Source: Blastomyces gilchristii SLH14081 (taxonomy: Eukaryota > Ascomycota > Eurotiomycetes > Onygenales > Ajellomycetaceae). From it: a stretch of 64,000 bases of DNA. Each line of letters begins with the position of its first letter. The first letter of the stretch is position 1. The stretch spans positions 3,489,558 to 3,553,557 of the forward strand of contig NW_003101679.1 in NCBI RefSeq assembly GCF_000003855.2. Reading direction: 5' to 3'. The notes beneath the pieces were generated by a model that was given only the letters and a program-made list of their open reading frames with translations, was not told the origin of the DNA and did not search any database. Position numbers and translations under genes: made by a program. Positions 33,657 to 45,292 of this stretch are shown here, in pieces.

Positions 33657-34940
33657 ATTATTATTATTATTCTTCAATTATAGATGTATGCAGTCAGAGA
33701 CTATGACATCTACCTGAGAACTTTTAGTTCCCAGGATTTTTCCTATATCTATAAAGTCAACTATTATACATTTATCAATTTCAGATATACAAAATCAGAA
33801 AATTCCAGCTCAGAGTACAAAAACTGTTTACAAATTGCAGTAATTTAATACCTTCTAATACTTTGAACTCATTTGACAATATCCTGACAAAAGAAAAGAG
33901 AACACAGTCTTCAAGATAGACACATGAAGTAGATAGATAGAAAAGAATAGAAAGGAAAAAGTAAAGTAAAGAGAGACTGTAATAAAATAAATTATTACAA
34001 GATAGTGTATAGCTGTTTTAACAGACTATATCTGATCAATTTCCTCCTCTTCATATTTAGATATTTCTGAATTTAGCCATTATCTTGTAGCTGCTTGAGT
34101 TTCTGATAGAAAGTCTATTAAGTATTTAATTCCTGTCTCAGTTGAGAATAAGAATCTTATATTTAATTAATTTAAATCATACTTCTCTTTCAATCTGACT
34201 CTGAGACTATTGTATAATACACAGTGCATTACAATATACTCAGAATTCTCACTTGCATTGCAGAATGAGCATTCTATTGAATCAAATCTATCATCAAATC
34301 TTTGTATATAAGATTTGAAATAGCCATGTTCTAGTTTCACCTGTATTATAAATGAGAATATTTTCTTTTTACATTTAATTGAACAAGATTTCCACTTGAG
34401 TTTTATTTCATATCTAGAATAATGTATACTCTTCTTTTATTTCTGTCAGCTTTCATTTCACTTGTCTAAACAAGATTCTTTTATCTTTCTCTTTATAAAA
34501 GATCAGAACATAATTTTTTGAATAGATCTGCTTAATTCTGAACTCTTTTTTGCAGCTGAATCAGTCAATTTATTGCCATGAATATTCATATAAGCAGGAA
34601 CTCAGTGCAGATAAATTATCAGTTTTGATATTCTTCTCTTTTGAATTTTTAAAACAGAGTTTAAAATCAGTTCAAGATTCATTTGATTATTATGAATCTG
34701 ACTATTTCTAAGTCTTTTTAGAGCAGCTTGACTATCAGATAATATTCATATCTCTTTCAAACTATTTTCTCTTTTATGAGACTTTATCTCAATGAGTTTG
34801 AAAGCTTTCACTATTGTAAATAGTTCAGCATCAAAGACTTTAGATTCACAGCCTAAATTCCAGAAATCTGAAATAAAATTGATATTATCTTCAGTATAAG
34901 CAATGCCTGCGCCTAATCTATTCAAATTCTCATTTTTTGA
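33657..34940 (-). mobile_element. 5'-truncated LINE copy (RNase H to tail)
   Basis: A 1284-bp minus-strand LINE end, with its (AAT)n tail at 33657-33675. Truncation is inside the RNase H domain (SKNENLNRLG at the 5' edge). It is flanked by aactgagtgcatt at 33644-33656 and 34941-34953. A 68-codon open stretch (34746-34952) keeps the RNase H block with DAELFTIV. Ordinary 5' truncation during target-primed reverse transcription explains it. The terminal Cys motif region is also recognisable near 34245. Confidence 0.93.
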
Positions 34941-35423
34941 AACTGAGTGCATTGATTATTACTCACAGAGTTCATATATAACAACTTAAATTATATTAGT
35001 ATAAGTAAAACTCTCTGTGAGATGCTTACTGAGACTTACTCATGAATAATCTTGATAAACCTGTGAGAGTATACTATAGAGTGTAGTGATATCTGTGAAC
35101 AGGCTGAGAGAATTCAGAATATCTGAGAGAAAGTCTATGAATTCTTGAGAAGAACTTAAGAGTTTTAAAAGAGATACTATAACTCTAAGTATATTATAAA
35201 AAGTTTTAAGAAAGATGATAGAGTCTGACTGAGTCTGAAAAATATTATTATATGAAGATCTAGTAAGAAGCTAAATCTCTTACAGATGAAGTCTTATAAG
35301 ATTATGAAGAAAGTTAGCTCATAGTTCTATAAATTGAAGCTGTCACCTGAGTTCTAGATATATAATATTTTTCATATGCCTTTACTTTGTGAATATAAGA
35401 AATTCTTCGAAGCCATTTTTCTC
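34941..35423 (+). mobile_element. Gypsy-2a, segment 5 (integrase C-terminus)
   Basis: Final recognisable piece of Gypsy-2a, colinear with 44300-44765 of Gypsy-2b. It stops before the chromodomain, at the LINE-B start. Stops throughout. The missing chromodomain and 3' LTR are not found on the other side of LINE-B. Confidence 0.85.
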
Positions 35424-37099
35424 ACAATCGCTCCACTACGAACTCGCTCGATTTTTCGAATAAGAACCCGCCGATAGATCCATCGAAGAGCCCTCGATCA
35501 TACGAGCATTCTGACCCCATCGCCAACCGCATACCCCGTGTGGTGGTGGAGTTATCCAGCCAAATGTGAACCAGACATTGTTCAAAACTCCTGTGTGAGA
35601 TTATCTCTCATTCACCCCTATCACATCAAAACCCCGGGCCAAGTGGCTATACAAATTGTAAGATGAAGAGACCTAGTCATATGCATCAATCTTCTCAATT
35701 TTGAAAGATCTCTGATCTGTAATTGTGAAGATATCTAAGAAGCAACTTCTGTGAAAACCCTGTCTATCTTTGATGTTTCAAAACATCATCACCAAGTCTC
35801 ACCCATGTACTGTTCTTCTCAATCTGGCCTACCTTCAGCAGAAAAATACAAAAAGATACCTCAGCAATAATATCAAGCACATAATTAATGAACACATCTG
35901 AAGTGCATTCTCTGTGAAAACCCTGTCTGTCTTTGATGTATTAAGACATTAATGCCAAGTCTCATTCTCATACCACCTCTTTCAATCTGGCCCATCCTCA
36001 GCAGAAAAATACAAAACGATACCTTGACAACTGTATTTAATACATAATCAGCAGACATGACAAGAATAAAATCAGTATATCTCAAGGTCTGACTGAGCCT
36101 TGAATCCCTGCACAGTGAGATATATTAAATCTAGTTTTAATATCTTAATATTTAATAGATTCTGTAAGAAATTGAGAATAGCAATACTAGATTTCTATTG
36201 AATTTGAGAATTAACTCTATATTAATATAATCATTGACAAAGTCTTCTATTTTAAGATATAAATAATCAGTTTCTCTATATCTCACTGACAATATTTATA
36301 TTATTATATAGAAACAGAGTTATATTCTCTATAATATCAAAACTCTGAAGAGGAGAAGTCTTGATAGAGAATATACAGTAGTGTATATCTTAGCAGTTTT
36401 TATCTTATTCTTCTGCTGCAGTTAATACAAAAAAAAAAAGATCTTAAAATTAGTTTTTCACTTCTCTTGAAAAAGTAAGATATTTTTCCCTGCATTTTAC
36501 ACAATATTCTTACAAATAATTAAAAACAGAGTTATTTTCTGTTATAATTTTGTATTCTTTTAAGTAAGAATTACTTTTTCAGTAACTGAAGAGCTTTTAT
36601 TAATACTTAATTCTCTTTTACACTCTTTATTAACTGATTTGAGTTTCATACTTGTTGTGTGAGAAGAATTGAATAATTTAGAATAAAATTGAATAATTTT
36701 AATCAATTTCTCTGCAAAAAATTGACTTATTTTTTATCAGTTTTTCTCTCAAAAACTGTCATATCATCTAATTTATTATCAATTGATATCATACTTTTTC
36801 TCACTGTATCTCAAGAAAGAGTTTCTAAAGATTTTATTAATATCTCTTAAAAATCAATTTTAAATTATTAGATTTTCTTTAAAAATCTAATCTAGTTACT
36901 GAAGTAGTGTGAAAAAAATCAGATATTTTATATATAAAAGTCTTTCATTCTTCTTTTGAAACAGTCTGACTCACTTTTCATTTGAAAATAGATTAATAAA
37001 TCTATCAATTGAAATAGTTCAATCAACTTTTCATTTGAAAATAGACTGATAAATCTCTCAATTAAAACAGTCTAATCAACTTTTCATTCAGTGAGTAAA
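35424..37099 (+). promoter_or_regulatory. LINE-B 5' UTR
   Basis: The first about 130 bp are almost unmutated (ccgccgatagatcc and neighbours). Mutation increases rapidly after about 35560. It contains the ccaagtctcac repeat twice (about 35792 and 35954, period about 163 bp) and three units of the 53-bp repeat (36957-37090). A 66-codon minus-strand frame at 35885-36085 is a shadow. Confidence 0.75.
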
Positions 37100-38629
37100 A
37101 TGAGTTCAAGAGTATACTCACTTAATGGAAAAAAAGATGTTTTCTCAGATGCTGTTTCTAAGATTGAAATTCTAAAGAGAAGAAAGAAGAAAGAAATAAA
37201 CAAATAACAAGTTCTTGAAATACAGAAACTTGAAAAAGTAAGTAAAATTCTTGAAAAACAGTGTCTGAGTGAGAAGAATGAAGAAGTTCTGTTAATTCTT
37301 CATACTCAGACTAGACAACTATAAGAGATGATCAAGTTCAAACTTGAAATTTCCAACACAATTCAAAAAACATTGAAATCTTCTAGTACAGTCACTGACT
37401 CTTTCTCATATTCTACTTGTTCATCTTCTTCTTCAAAGTAGAACAAAATATATGCTTAAGTAGCAGAATCTGCTATCTCTAAACCTGCTATCTCAAAACT
37501 CACTCAAAATTCTGAGAAAACTGAGAAGAACATTACTCAGATCTCTGTTCATAGAAAAGAAGAGAAAAAAATATAAAAAGAGAAAAACTTTCAAATCTTC
37601 AGAAATAGAAGACTTATTCTCAAAGTCTTAAATCAGGAGATCTTGCAAAGAAACAAGCTAAACTCAAATCTTATTTTCAGAATTAGAAATGAAATCAATC
37701 AGCAGTTCTTTTCTCAGTTAATGACTGATATTGAAGTTTAAAAATCAGTTATAGCTTCAATTGAGTCATCTTTATTTGAAAATTTCATTATTTTAACTAC
37801 AATGTCTGAATTTAATGCAGACTTTCTCATTCAGAATGAGAATCTCTGAAAATTAATAATAGAATCTCTATTGAATACAATAATTCTATCTGAGAGAGAT
37901 GAAAAATGAGACAAATTCATTCTTTATAATATTTCAGTTGAAATTTTTGACTGTGAGAAAGAAATACTACTTCTCAAAAATGAATTAGAAGAATACAATT
38001 CTATTCAACTGAGAAAAAAGTCTGTATAACTTAATTCAATTGAGTTTAGATAAAGCAGAAGAAATATCTCTGTTCTAGTATATATAAAGATACTTGAATA
38101 ATCAAGAATCTCTGAAGCAAGAGTAGCAGGTTTGAAAATGAGAGTTCATGAATATAAAGACTCAAGAATGAATCTCAAAGCTCAAACACAGTGTTCAAAC
38201 TGTCAAAGACATAAATACTTTGCAATCTCTTATTTCAGAGACTCAAAATGCACATTCTATACTAGAGATTATAAAACTGCTGAGTATAAATATGAAATAT
38301 ACATAAAAAGAGATGAAATATATTAATATACTCTGCTTAAATGCTTCAATTGTAAAGAAAAATATGCATCTAGCTCAAAAGAATGTGTATTTGATTGAAG
38401 AACTCAGAAGAACTGAAGAAAAGATAAAGTGAAAAGTAAACTTACAATTGAAGAGAAAAGTCAAGTCAGTAAATTTATAACTGCAAACTTAAAAAGAAGA
38501 AACTCTCAACTATTTAAATCTTCAAACTTCAATTCTTCAGTTAAATATGAACAGAATTTGAATTCTTAAATATCTGTTAAGATTAGAGAATTGAGAAATG
38601 ACTCTGATAATAAACTAGATAGAATGTAA
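37100..38629 (+). pseudogene. LINE-B ORF1
   Basis: Exactly 1530 bp, like LINE-A ORF1, so no indels separate them; decay is by substitution alone. Several zinc ligands have become Tyr: in the 38132-38326 open piece the knuckle block reads CSNCQRHKYFAISY, then CTFY and YEIY, all Cys-to-Tyr or His-to-Tyr by G-to-A or C-to-T. More stops than in LINE-A. Non-functional. Confidence 0.9.
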
Positions 38630-38718
38630 GTAGTTGAGATTTCTGCTTTTCAAAATAGTTATAATCTACTATCTGATGATAGTGATTAGATTCTACTCTA
38701 TCTTCACTCTCTTTTAGT

Positions 38719-39598
38719 ATGAATGTATAATAAAAATAACAAAAAAAGTTTAATAACTCTTTAAAAATTTCATTTATTTAAAACAATATGAATAGAAACT
38801 CAAATTACATTTATTCTTGTCTTCAGATTGTATTTGAATAGAAAGTTGACTCTGTACTTCTTCAAGAATCAAACTTTCATACTGAGTAAAAGTGCATCAT
38901 TTCTCATTCAAGCTATAACTACTTTCTTTCTGAAAAATCTGAGACAAAATCAAGAGTAGTGATCTATGAGAGAAAAAGATCAAGATATTAATTTAATCTG
39001 AGATTTAATATCATATCTGACTCTGATATTCGAGTGAGTGATATTATAGATACAGAGAATAAGTTTGATACTATTCAACTTATAAATATCTATAATGAAA
39101 AGTCATTGAAAGAAAACAACAATATCTGAATAATTAATAGAGAATTTTTGAATATAACTCTCTTAAAAAACTTTATAATTATAGAAGACTTCAATGCATA
39201 TTATTTCTGATGAAACTCAGAATACACAAGAGTAGTAAGAGCAGATAAACTGGTTGAATAAACTTTTAAGTATTTAATAGATTTAGTTAATAAGTCTGAT
39301 TAATAAATATTCTTTATAAAAGATATGAAAAAGAAATCTATTATAGATCTAACTTTCATGTTATAAAATCTAATTAAAAAAAGACTTATAAACTGATTTA
39401 TTAATTCAAATGAAACCTCAGAATCAGGTCATGAGATCATTCAATTTGATATTAAACTGAGTGAAACATAAAGAAGTGAAAATTCTCTTCTCTCTAATCA
39501 GTATAACTTTGAAAAAGCTGATTGAAAAGCAGTGGAAGAAAGAGTAAAACAGCTGAAATCTGAAAAGCAGAGTGAGCTCTATTGAAATCAATGTCAAG
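38719..39598 (+). pseudogene. LINE-B ORF2 N-terminal part (APE endonuclease)
   Basis: From ATG 38719, colinear with LINE-A 21486-22370. Endonuclease motifs are degraded: the GDFNAHH block reads EDFNAYY (about 39185), losing the catalytic Gly and His. The frame is cut at about 39600 by the tRNA-headed block; the RT domain is absent. Confidence 0.85.
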
Positions 39599-39601
39599 AT
39601 A

Positions 39602-40346
39602 GCTAGCGTGACTCAGTTGATAAGACTGATAATCAAGACTGCACACATTAGAGGTGCGTGAGTTTGAATCTCATCACTGGCACCTGCTACTTCTTATTCA
39701 TGAAAGCTCTCATATAATAGAAGCTGAGTCTAATTAGTAAGACTTGATACAGTGTAGAACTCTCTACTACAAGCTAAGTCACTAGTTAAGTGAGATTCTG
39801 TGAACACTTATCAGAACTGATATAAAATGTCAATGTCTTACTATTCTACTATACACCTGTCAAGGTTCTAATAATATAGAGCTAAGTCTAATATAGTGAT
39901 TATATACTACTTAAGCAAGTCTCTAACTAGACCTGTCATTGAAGCCTAGCTTCTTCTCAAATACAGAGAATGATTTTAAAAATTATCTGACTAGCAGATC
40001 TAGATACATATTTAGACTCTGGACAGAGCACTCTGATAGACTAGAGTCTGCAAGCTCACTGTCAAGCTCTAATACTTACAGAGAGAACTGCAGTCATTAA
40101 GTCTATAATTAGTTTCTAACACAGAGCAAGGTCATGACAGCTGATTAATAGGCCTATGAGCATCTAATGAGGCTGAGATCAGCAATCGGAAGCTTGGTGT
40201 GTATGCTACCATGTGAGCGGTAACAGTCACTAACTAATGACTCTGGAAATTAGTGACTGGTCTGAGAGAATGAACACAGTGATCAGTTAATTATAGAGTA
40301 TTAAATGTAATTAGCTTAAGATGCATCCTGCAGGTGACTAGCCTCT
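39602..40346 (+). mobile_element. tRNA-headed block joined to LINE 3' end (chimera 2)
   Basis: Begins with an 81-nt tRNA-like sequence. Acceptor-like 5' arm is gctagcg (39602-39608) and the 3' arm cactggc (39675-39681). The A box is near tgactcagttgataag and the B box agtttgaatct (39661-39671). About 640 bp of non-coding body follow, including an inverted repeat gtcactaactaatgac / attagtgac (about 40226-40258). It ends with the module agcttaagatg...ctgcag...ctgtag (40316-40347), immediately followed by LINE 3' sequence. The head and body differ from chimera 1, but the end module is shared. Confidence 0.75.
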
Positions 40347-41345
40347 GTAGTTCAAAAGAGAACAACATTAAAACTGATAATTCATCTGCAATGAGTTCCT
40401 GCTCATATAAATATTCATGGAAATGAATTGGCTGATTCAGCTGCAAAAAAGAGTTCAGAATTAAGCAGATCTATTCAAAAAACAGTGTTCTAATCTTTCA
40501 TAAAAGAAAGATAGAAGAATCTTGTTTGAATAAGTGAAATGAAAGCTGATAAAAACAAAAGAAGAGTATTCATTATTCAAGATTTGAGATAAAATCAAAA
40601 TGAAAATCTTGTTTAATTAAATGTAAAAAGAAAATATTCTCATCTATAATTCAGCTGAAACTAGAACATGATTATTTCAAATTCTATATACAAAGATTTG
40701 ATGATAAATTTGATTCAACAGACTGCTCATTCTGCAATGTAAATGAAAATTCTGAGTATATTATAATACATTATGTATTATACAATAGTCTCAGAGTCAG
40801 ATTGAAGAAGAAGTATAATTTAAATAAATTAAATATGAGATTCTTATTCTCAACTGAGACAGGAATTAAATACTTAATAGACTTTCTATCAGAAACTCAA
40901 GCAGCTATAAAAAAATGGCTGAATTCAGAAGTATCTGAATATGAAGAGGTGGAAATTGATTAGATATAGTCTGTTACAACACCTTTACACTATCTTTTAA
41001 TAATTTTATTTTGTTATAGTCTCTTTTTACTGTACTTGTTCCTTTCTGTTCTTTTCTATCTATCTATTTAATGTTTCTATCTTTAAGACTATATTCTCTT
41101 TTCCTTTGTCATGATATTTTCAAATGATTTCAAAGTATCAGAAGGTGTTGAAATACTGTAATTTGTAAATAGTTTTTATATTCTGAGCTGGAATTTTCTG
41201 ATTTTACATATCTGAAATTGGTAAATGTGTAATAGTTGACTCTATAGATATAGAAAAAACTCTGAGAACTAAGGGTTCTCAGATAGATGTTATAGTCTCT
41301 GACTGCATACATCTATATTTGAAGCATAATAATAATAATAATAAT
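40347..41345 (+). pseudogene. LINE RNase H C-terminus, 3' UTR and tail in LINE-B
   Basis: Equivalent to LINE-A 24932-25923. It has the GNELADSAAK block (about 40422), the CSFCN Cys motif (about 40729) and the ending YEEVEID before TAG at about 40961. The 3' UTR and (AAT)n tail follow at 41328-41345. Whether this belongs to LINE-B or to the tRNA-headed chimera is ambiguous. Confidence 0.85.
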
Positions 41346-43368
41346 ACAAGCTCATCTATATAATGACTTTGTGAATGTCTGAGAACTTCACAGTCATGAA
41401 AACTGAGCTTCAGATATCAGAGAAATACTGAGATCTTGCAGAGATATTCAGCTCAGTAAAGGCAGCTGAGCTTTCATCTCACTGCAAGAAGAATCCAGTA
41501 ATAGATTTAATAGAAGAACAGAAACTCTGCTAAGAATTAATCTATAAGCTCTCTCATCATGAGACAGAGGTCTTGTGAGCTTATATAAAGATGAATTTAC
41601 AGAATGACTTTATTCAATCTTCACAGGCCTCTGCAGAAGCCTCTGTGATATTTATGAAGAAGAAGAATAAAGATCTCAGATTATGTATAGACTATTACAA
41701 TCTGAACTTTAAGATAATAAAGAGTCAGTATTCTCTGTTTCTGATTGAGAATGTGATCAACTGTTTCATAAGAGCTGTCATATTCACATAACTGAATCTG
41801 ATTAATATATATACACAGCTGTGAATACAGTCTGAGAATGAATGAAAGACTGTCTTTAGAACTGTACTGAGATTATTTGAATATCTAGTAATGTCTTTTG
41901 ATTGGACTAATATTTCTACAGTATTTCAGTCTTTCATCAATAAAATACTTCATGTATATCTGAATATCTTCATAATAATATATCTGAATGATGTGATGAT
42001 ATACTCTGTGAAGAAGAAACAATACACTAAGCATGTACAAACTATATTAAAGATCTTAGATAAGATAGAACTATATATTAAACTCACAAAATGCAACTTC
42101 AGTATCTATTGAATTAATTTTCTAGAATATGTAATTATCACAGATAATATTCAGATAAAATCTTTATAAGTTAAGTCTATTCTATTATGACTGAAGTCAA
42201 CTAGTATTTATAAGATTCAGATCTTTCTGAGCTTTATGAATTTCTACATATGATTTATCTTTACATTCATAAGAATCTTCTTCACTCTTATAGATATACT
42301 GAAGAGTGAAAATAAGAAGAAGTTATACTATAAATAAGAAATGAAAAGATTATTGAGAAGAAAGAGCTATAAGAACTTTCTTATCTTAGAAGCTTGTAAA
42401 GTCTTTGTAAGATTGAAACAGATATTCACAGATACAGTGATGCTATTTCACTTTAATCTCTTACTCTTAATTATATTGAATACAGATGTCTTCTTCTTTA
42501 TAATTTCAGAAATACTCTCACAACTACAGCTAAATGAGAACTGAGTTTCAGTAGTCTTTTTCTTACAGAAGATGCAATCTGCAGAGATTAACTATAACAT
42601 TTATAATCAGAAGCTTCTTATAATAGTGAAATTCTTTCATCACTGATATTACTACTTTAAGAGTCTTATGACAGTCATTACTGTTAGAACTGATTATAAT
42701 AGATTATAATAGTTTACTTCAATTAAGAAACTCTTACAATAGCAGATTCACTGAGCTCAGAGACTGAGTGAATTCTGATTCAAGATAGAGCATATCAAAG
42801 AAACTAAGAACTCAGTAAATAAATTCTCTCACAGATCTGACTATGTTAAGAAGGCCAGGATAACAGATACAAAGAGACTAGAGAAGACAGAAAAGCTTTA
42901 TAGAATACTCAGACTGAGTGTTATAAAGAGATTAACTGAAGTGTCTCTTAATTCTCTATAAGAGAAGAGAAAAAAGAGAGAGAAGAAGTCTATACAACTA
43001 CTCTCTATAACACTGAGAGTCAATACTCTGAGAATCTTTACAGGAATTCTTGAAGAGAGTATCTATAATCTGAAGAGTGTGCAGACTTTGAGAAGTATTA
43101 TAAATAATCTAATATAAGAGAAAATAGAGTATAAGTCTTTATAAGATCTTCTATTCAGATTGTCTGAACTGCAACTGAAGAATGAATATACTCAGTATAT
43201 TCAGAAACTACTCATAACAGAGATTAATTCTGCAGAAATAAAGAATTGAAGAGACTTAAATAATCTCTTATAAAGAGAGAGCTAAATTTATATATCTATA
43301 AATAAGTTTCTATAAGTAGAACTTATTAAAAGATATTATAACTCTTCTCTAGTGAGGTGTTTTATAGA
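41346..43368 (+). mobile_element. Gypsy-2b, segment 1 (RT and RNase H)
   Basis: Second copy of Gypsy-2, starting in pol just before ATG 41375. RT pieces are open at 41591-41791 (MKKKNKDLRLCIDYYNLNFK) and 41891-42112 (FDWTNISTVFQSFINK). The catalytic box reads YLND (41981-41992). RNase H about 42440-42760, then a spacer. It continues to the integrase HHCC start, where SINE-3 inserted. Gag, protease and 5' LTR are absent. Confidence 0.9.
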
Positions 43369-43754
43369 GCCCCGGTGGCCGAATGGTTAATGCGGCCACC
43401 CGGTAGCACCTTGGCGTGGGAAACCAAGGCGCGTGGGTTCGAAACCCGCAGGGGATACATTAAATCCGGAACTCAAGCACCTCAGGTTTCTAATAAATAC
43501 AGAGGTGTACAAATCGCTCCAATGAATTGCTCTATGTTCCTGGGCTGGGAAGTTATTATCGCATGTATCTAATTGTCACTCCTTTGTATTTTCCTATGTT
43601 CTTGTTATCTTGGCGTGGTCTCAACACCTGTATTTCCTCCTGTATAACCAACACTTGACCTGTATTTAACATCACGCAAGGACTCATCATAAGCTCCGCT
43701 TGTATATGAGTATAATGAAAGAATAATAATAATAATAATAAGTTGTTTTATAGA
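43358..43754. repeat. 11-bp target-site duplication flanking SINE-3
   Basis: tgttttataga at 43358-43368 and 43744-43754. The Gypsy-2a equivalent (about 33090-33105) shows the uninterrupted site. Confidence 0.9.
43369..43743 (+). mobile_element. SINE-3, best-preserved tRNA-headed SINE
   Basis: The least mutated copy (375 bp). It starts GCCCCGG and has a perfect pol III A box TGGCCGAATGG (43376-43386) and B box GGTTCGAAACC (43436-43446). The tRNA-related part ends near 43455 with ggggat. A potential stem ccttgg/ccaagg lies between the boxes. The unrelated body runs to tataatgaaagaataataat and a (AAT)n tail. It has no protein-coding role; a 71-codon frame across it is meaningless. Transcription by RNA polymerase III from the internal promoter is expected. 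Confidence 0.95.
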
Positions 43755-45090
43755 TACAAGAACTTATAAGTGACTTATAAGAAAATGCTTCTGACTAAAG
43801 ATATAAGAACTTATGAAGAAGATAATGAATTCTTATACTGTTAATCAGAATTCACAGATAGTGCAGTTCAGATTATATGAAGAACTTACTTCTCTACTTA
43901 TCTTATAGAAATCTTGAGAATAGCTAGAAATAAATACTCTCATAAGTCTCTCTGACAGTAAGAACATATATAATGTCTGTTTTAACAGTATGCTGATGAT
44001 AGTAGATCACTTCATTAAAATAACATACTTTATACACATCTGTAAGAACTTAAAGTTAAAGAATTTAACTTATATCTTCATCTACAATGTGATTCAATTG
44101 TATGAGTTACTTACAAACATTATCTCAGATAGAGAATTAATTATTATAGAAAAGTTCTGATCTGATCTAATAACTATTCTGAAGATCTTATAAGATTTAA
44201 GCATAGCTTTTAATTAAAAGCCAGATGATTGCATAGAATATCTAATAAGTCTATTGAAATAGTATCTGTGATACTTTGTTAATTACAATCAGAATGACTG
44301 AGTACATTAATTACTACTTATATAGTTTATATATAACAACTTAAAGTATGTCAGTACAGATAAAACTCTCTTTGAGATGCTCACTGAGACTCATCTACAG
44401 ATGATCTTGATAAACTTATAAGAGTATATTATAGAGTGTAATAATATCTGTGAATAGACTGAGAGAATTCAGAATATCTAGAAGAAAGTCTGTGAATTCT
44501 TGAGAAAGACTCAAGAGTATTGAAAGAGATACTATAACTTTAAACATATTATAAAGAGTTTTAAGAAAGATAATAGAGTCTGACTGAGTCTAGAAAATAT
44601 TATTATATAAAGATTTAGTAAGAAGCTGAATCTCTTATGAATACAGTCTTATAAAATTATGAAGAAAGTTGATTTATAGTTCTACAGATTGAAACTGTTA
44701 TCTAAGCTGCAGATATATAATATTTTTTATATCTCTTTATTTCATAAATATAAGAAATTCTTAGAAGAGAATTCTCTGATTTATCACTCTATTTATAAAG
44801 TACTAGAGAGTGAAAGAGAATATCAGATTAAAGAGATTATTAACTTAGAGAAGTAAGATTACAAGCTCTGATTCAAGATTCAGTAATAAGAGTATTCTGA
44901 TAAGATAAATGAGTTTGCTTAAGAATTATCTGAGTAGATAATATATCTGTGAAAGCTGAGATATAACTTTTATACTGTGAATTCTGATAAGTCAGAATAA
45001 TATAATCTTCACTAAGAATCTAATTGTGATAAAGATATTAACACTGTCATTTATAAATTCTAGTCTATAAGATAATGAGTTTCTACTGAG
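43744..45090 (+). mobile_element. Gypsy-2b, segment 2 (integrase and chromodomain)
   Basis: Integrase core and C-terminus, degenerate. At 44798-44940 a chromodomain-like block reads EREYQIKEIINLEK, then DYKL.FKIQ and EYSDKINEFA.ELSE. The dots are stops where the family has Trp, matching the chromodomain VEEIL...Y.VKW.GY....WEP pattern. Thus Gypsy-2 is also a chromovirus. The end of the element is not defined; I see no LTR. Confidence 0.8.
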
Positions 45091-45292
45091 ATGAACAGTC
45101 TGCAGTGTATACAAAGAAAAGAAGAAATCATATTCTTATTAAAAGCTAAAAAATAAAGAAAATAAAAACAGAACTGTGAACAGAATTTAGAGATTAATAA
45201 AGAAAAAATAAAGAAAACATATATTTATATTCTCAATATTTGTAACACTTAACTCTTCTGCAACTATTATTTTCTCTCTTCAAAGAAGTAGA
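45091..45292. other. AT-rich spacer after Gypsy-2b
   Basis: A-rich DNA with no recognisable frame. It could be the untranslated end or a degenerate LTR of Gypsy-2, but no second copy exists in the window to test this. Confidence 0.3.

Larger units (their letters stand above)
35424..41345 (+). mobile_element. LINE-B, LINE with a tRNA-headed block replacing most of ORF2
   Basis: A second plus-strand LINE. The 5' UTR (35424-37099) starts like LINE-A at acaa-cgctcca. ORF1 and the first 880 bp of ORF2 follow. At about 39602 the sequence switches to a tRNA-headed block, and at about 40347 it returns to LINE sequence equivalent to LINE-A 24932, running to an (AAT)n tail. No target duplication is visible at the outer ends. 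Left flank is the 3' part of Gypsy-2a, right flank the 5' part of Gypsy-2b, so it is not a simple single insertion. Confidence 0.88.

Noticed and set aside
43369..43460. Functional tRNA gene at 43369 (and at 1855-1943)
   Set aside because: A and B boxes are good, but the same sequence recurs three times with a common 280-bp non-tRNA body, AAT tail and target duplications. The 3' acceptor strand does not fully pair. It is a SINE head.
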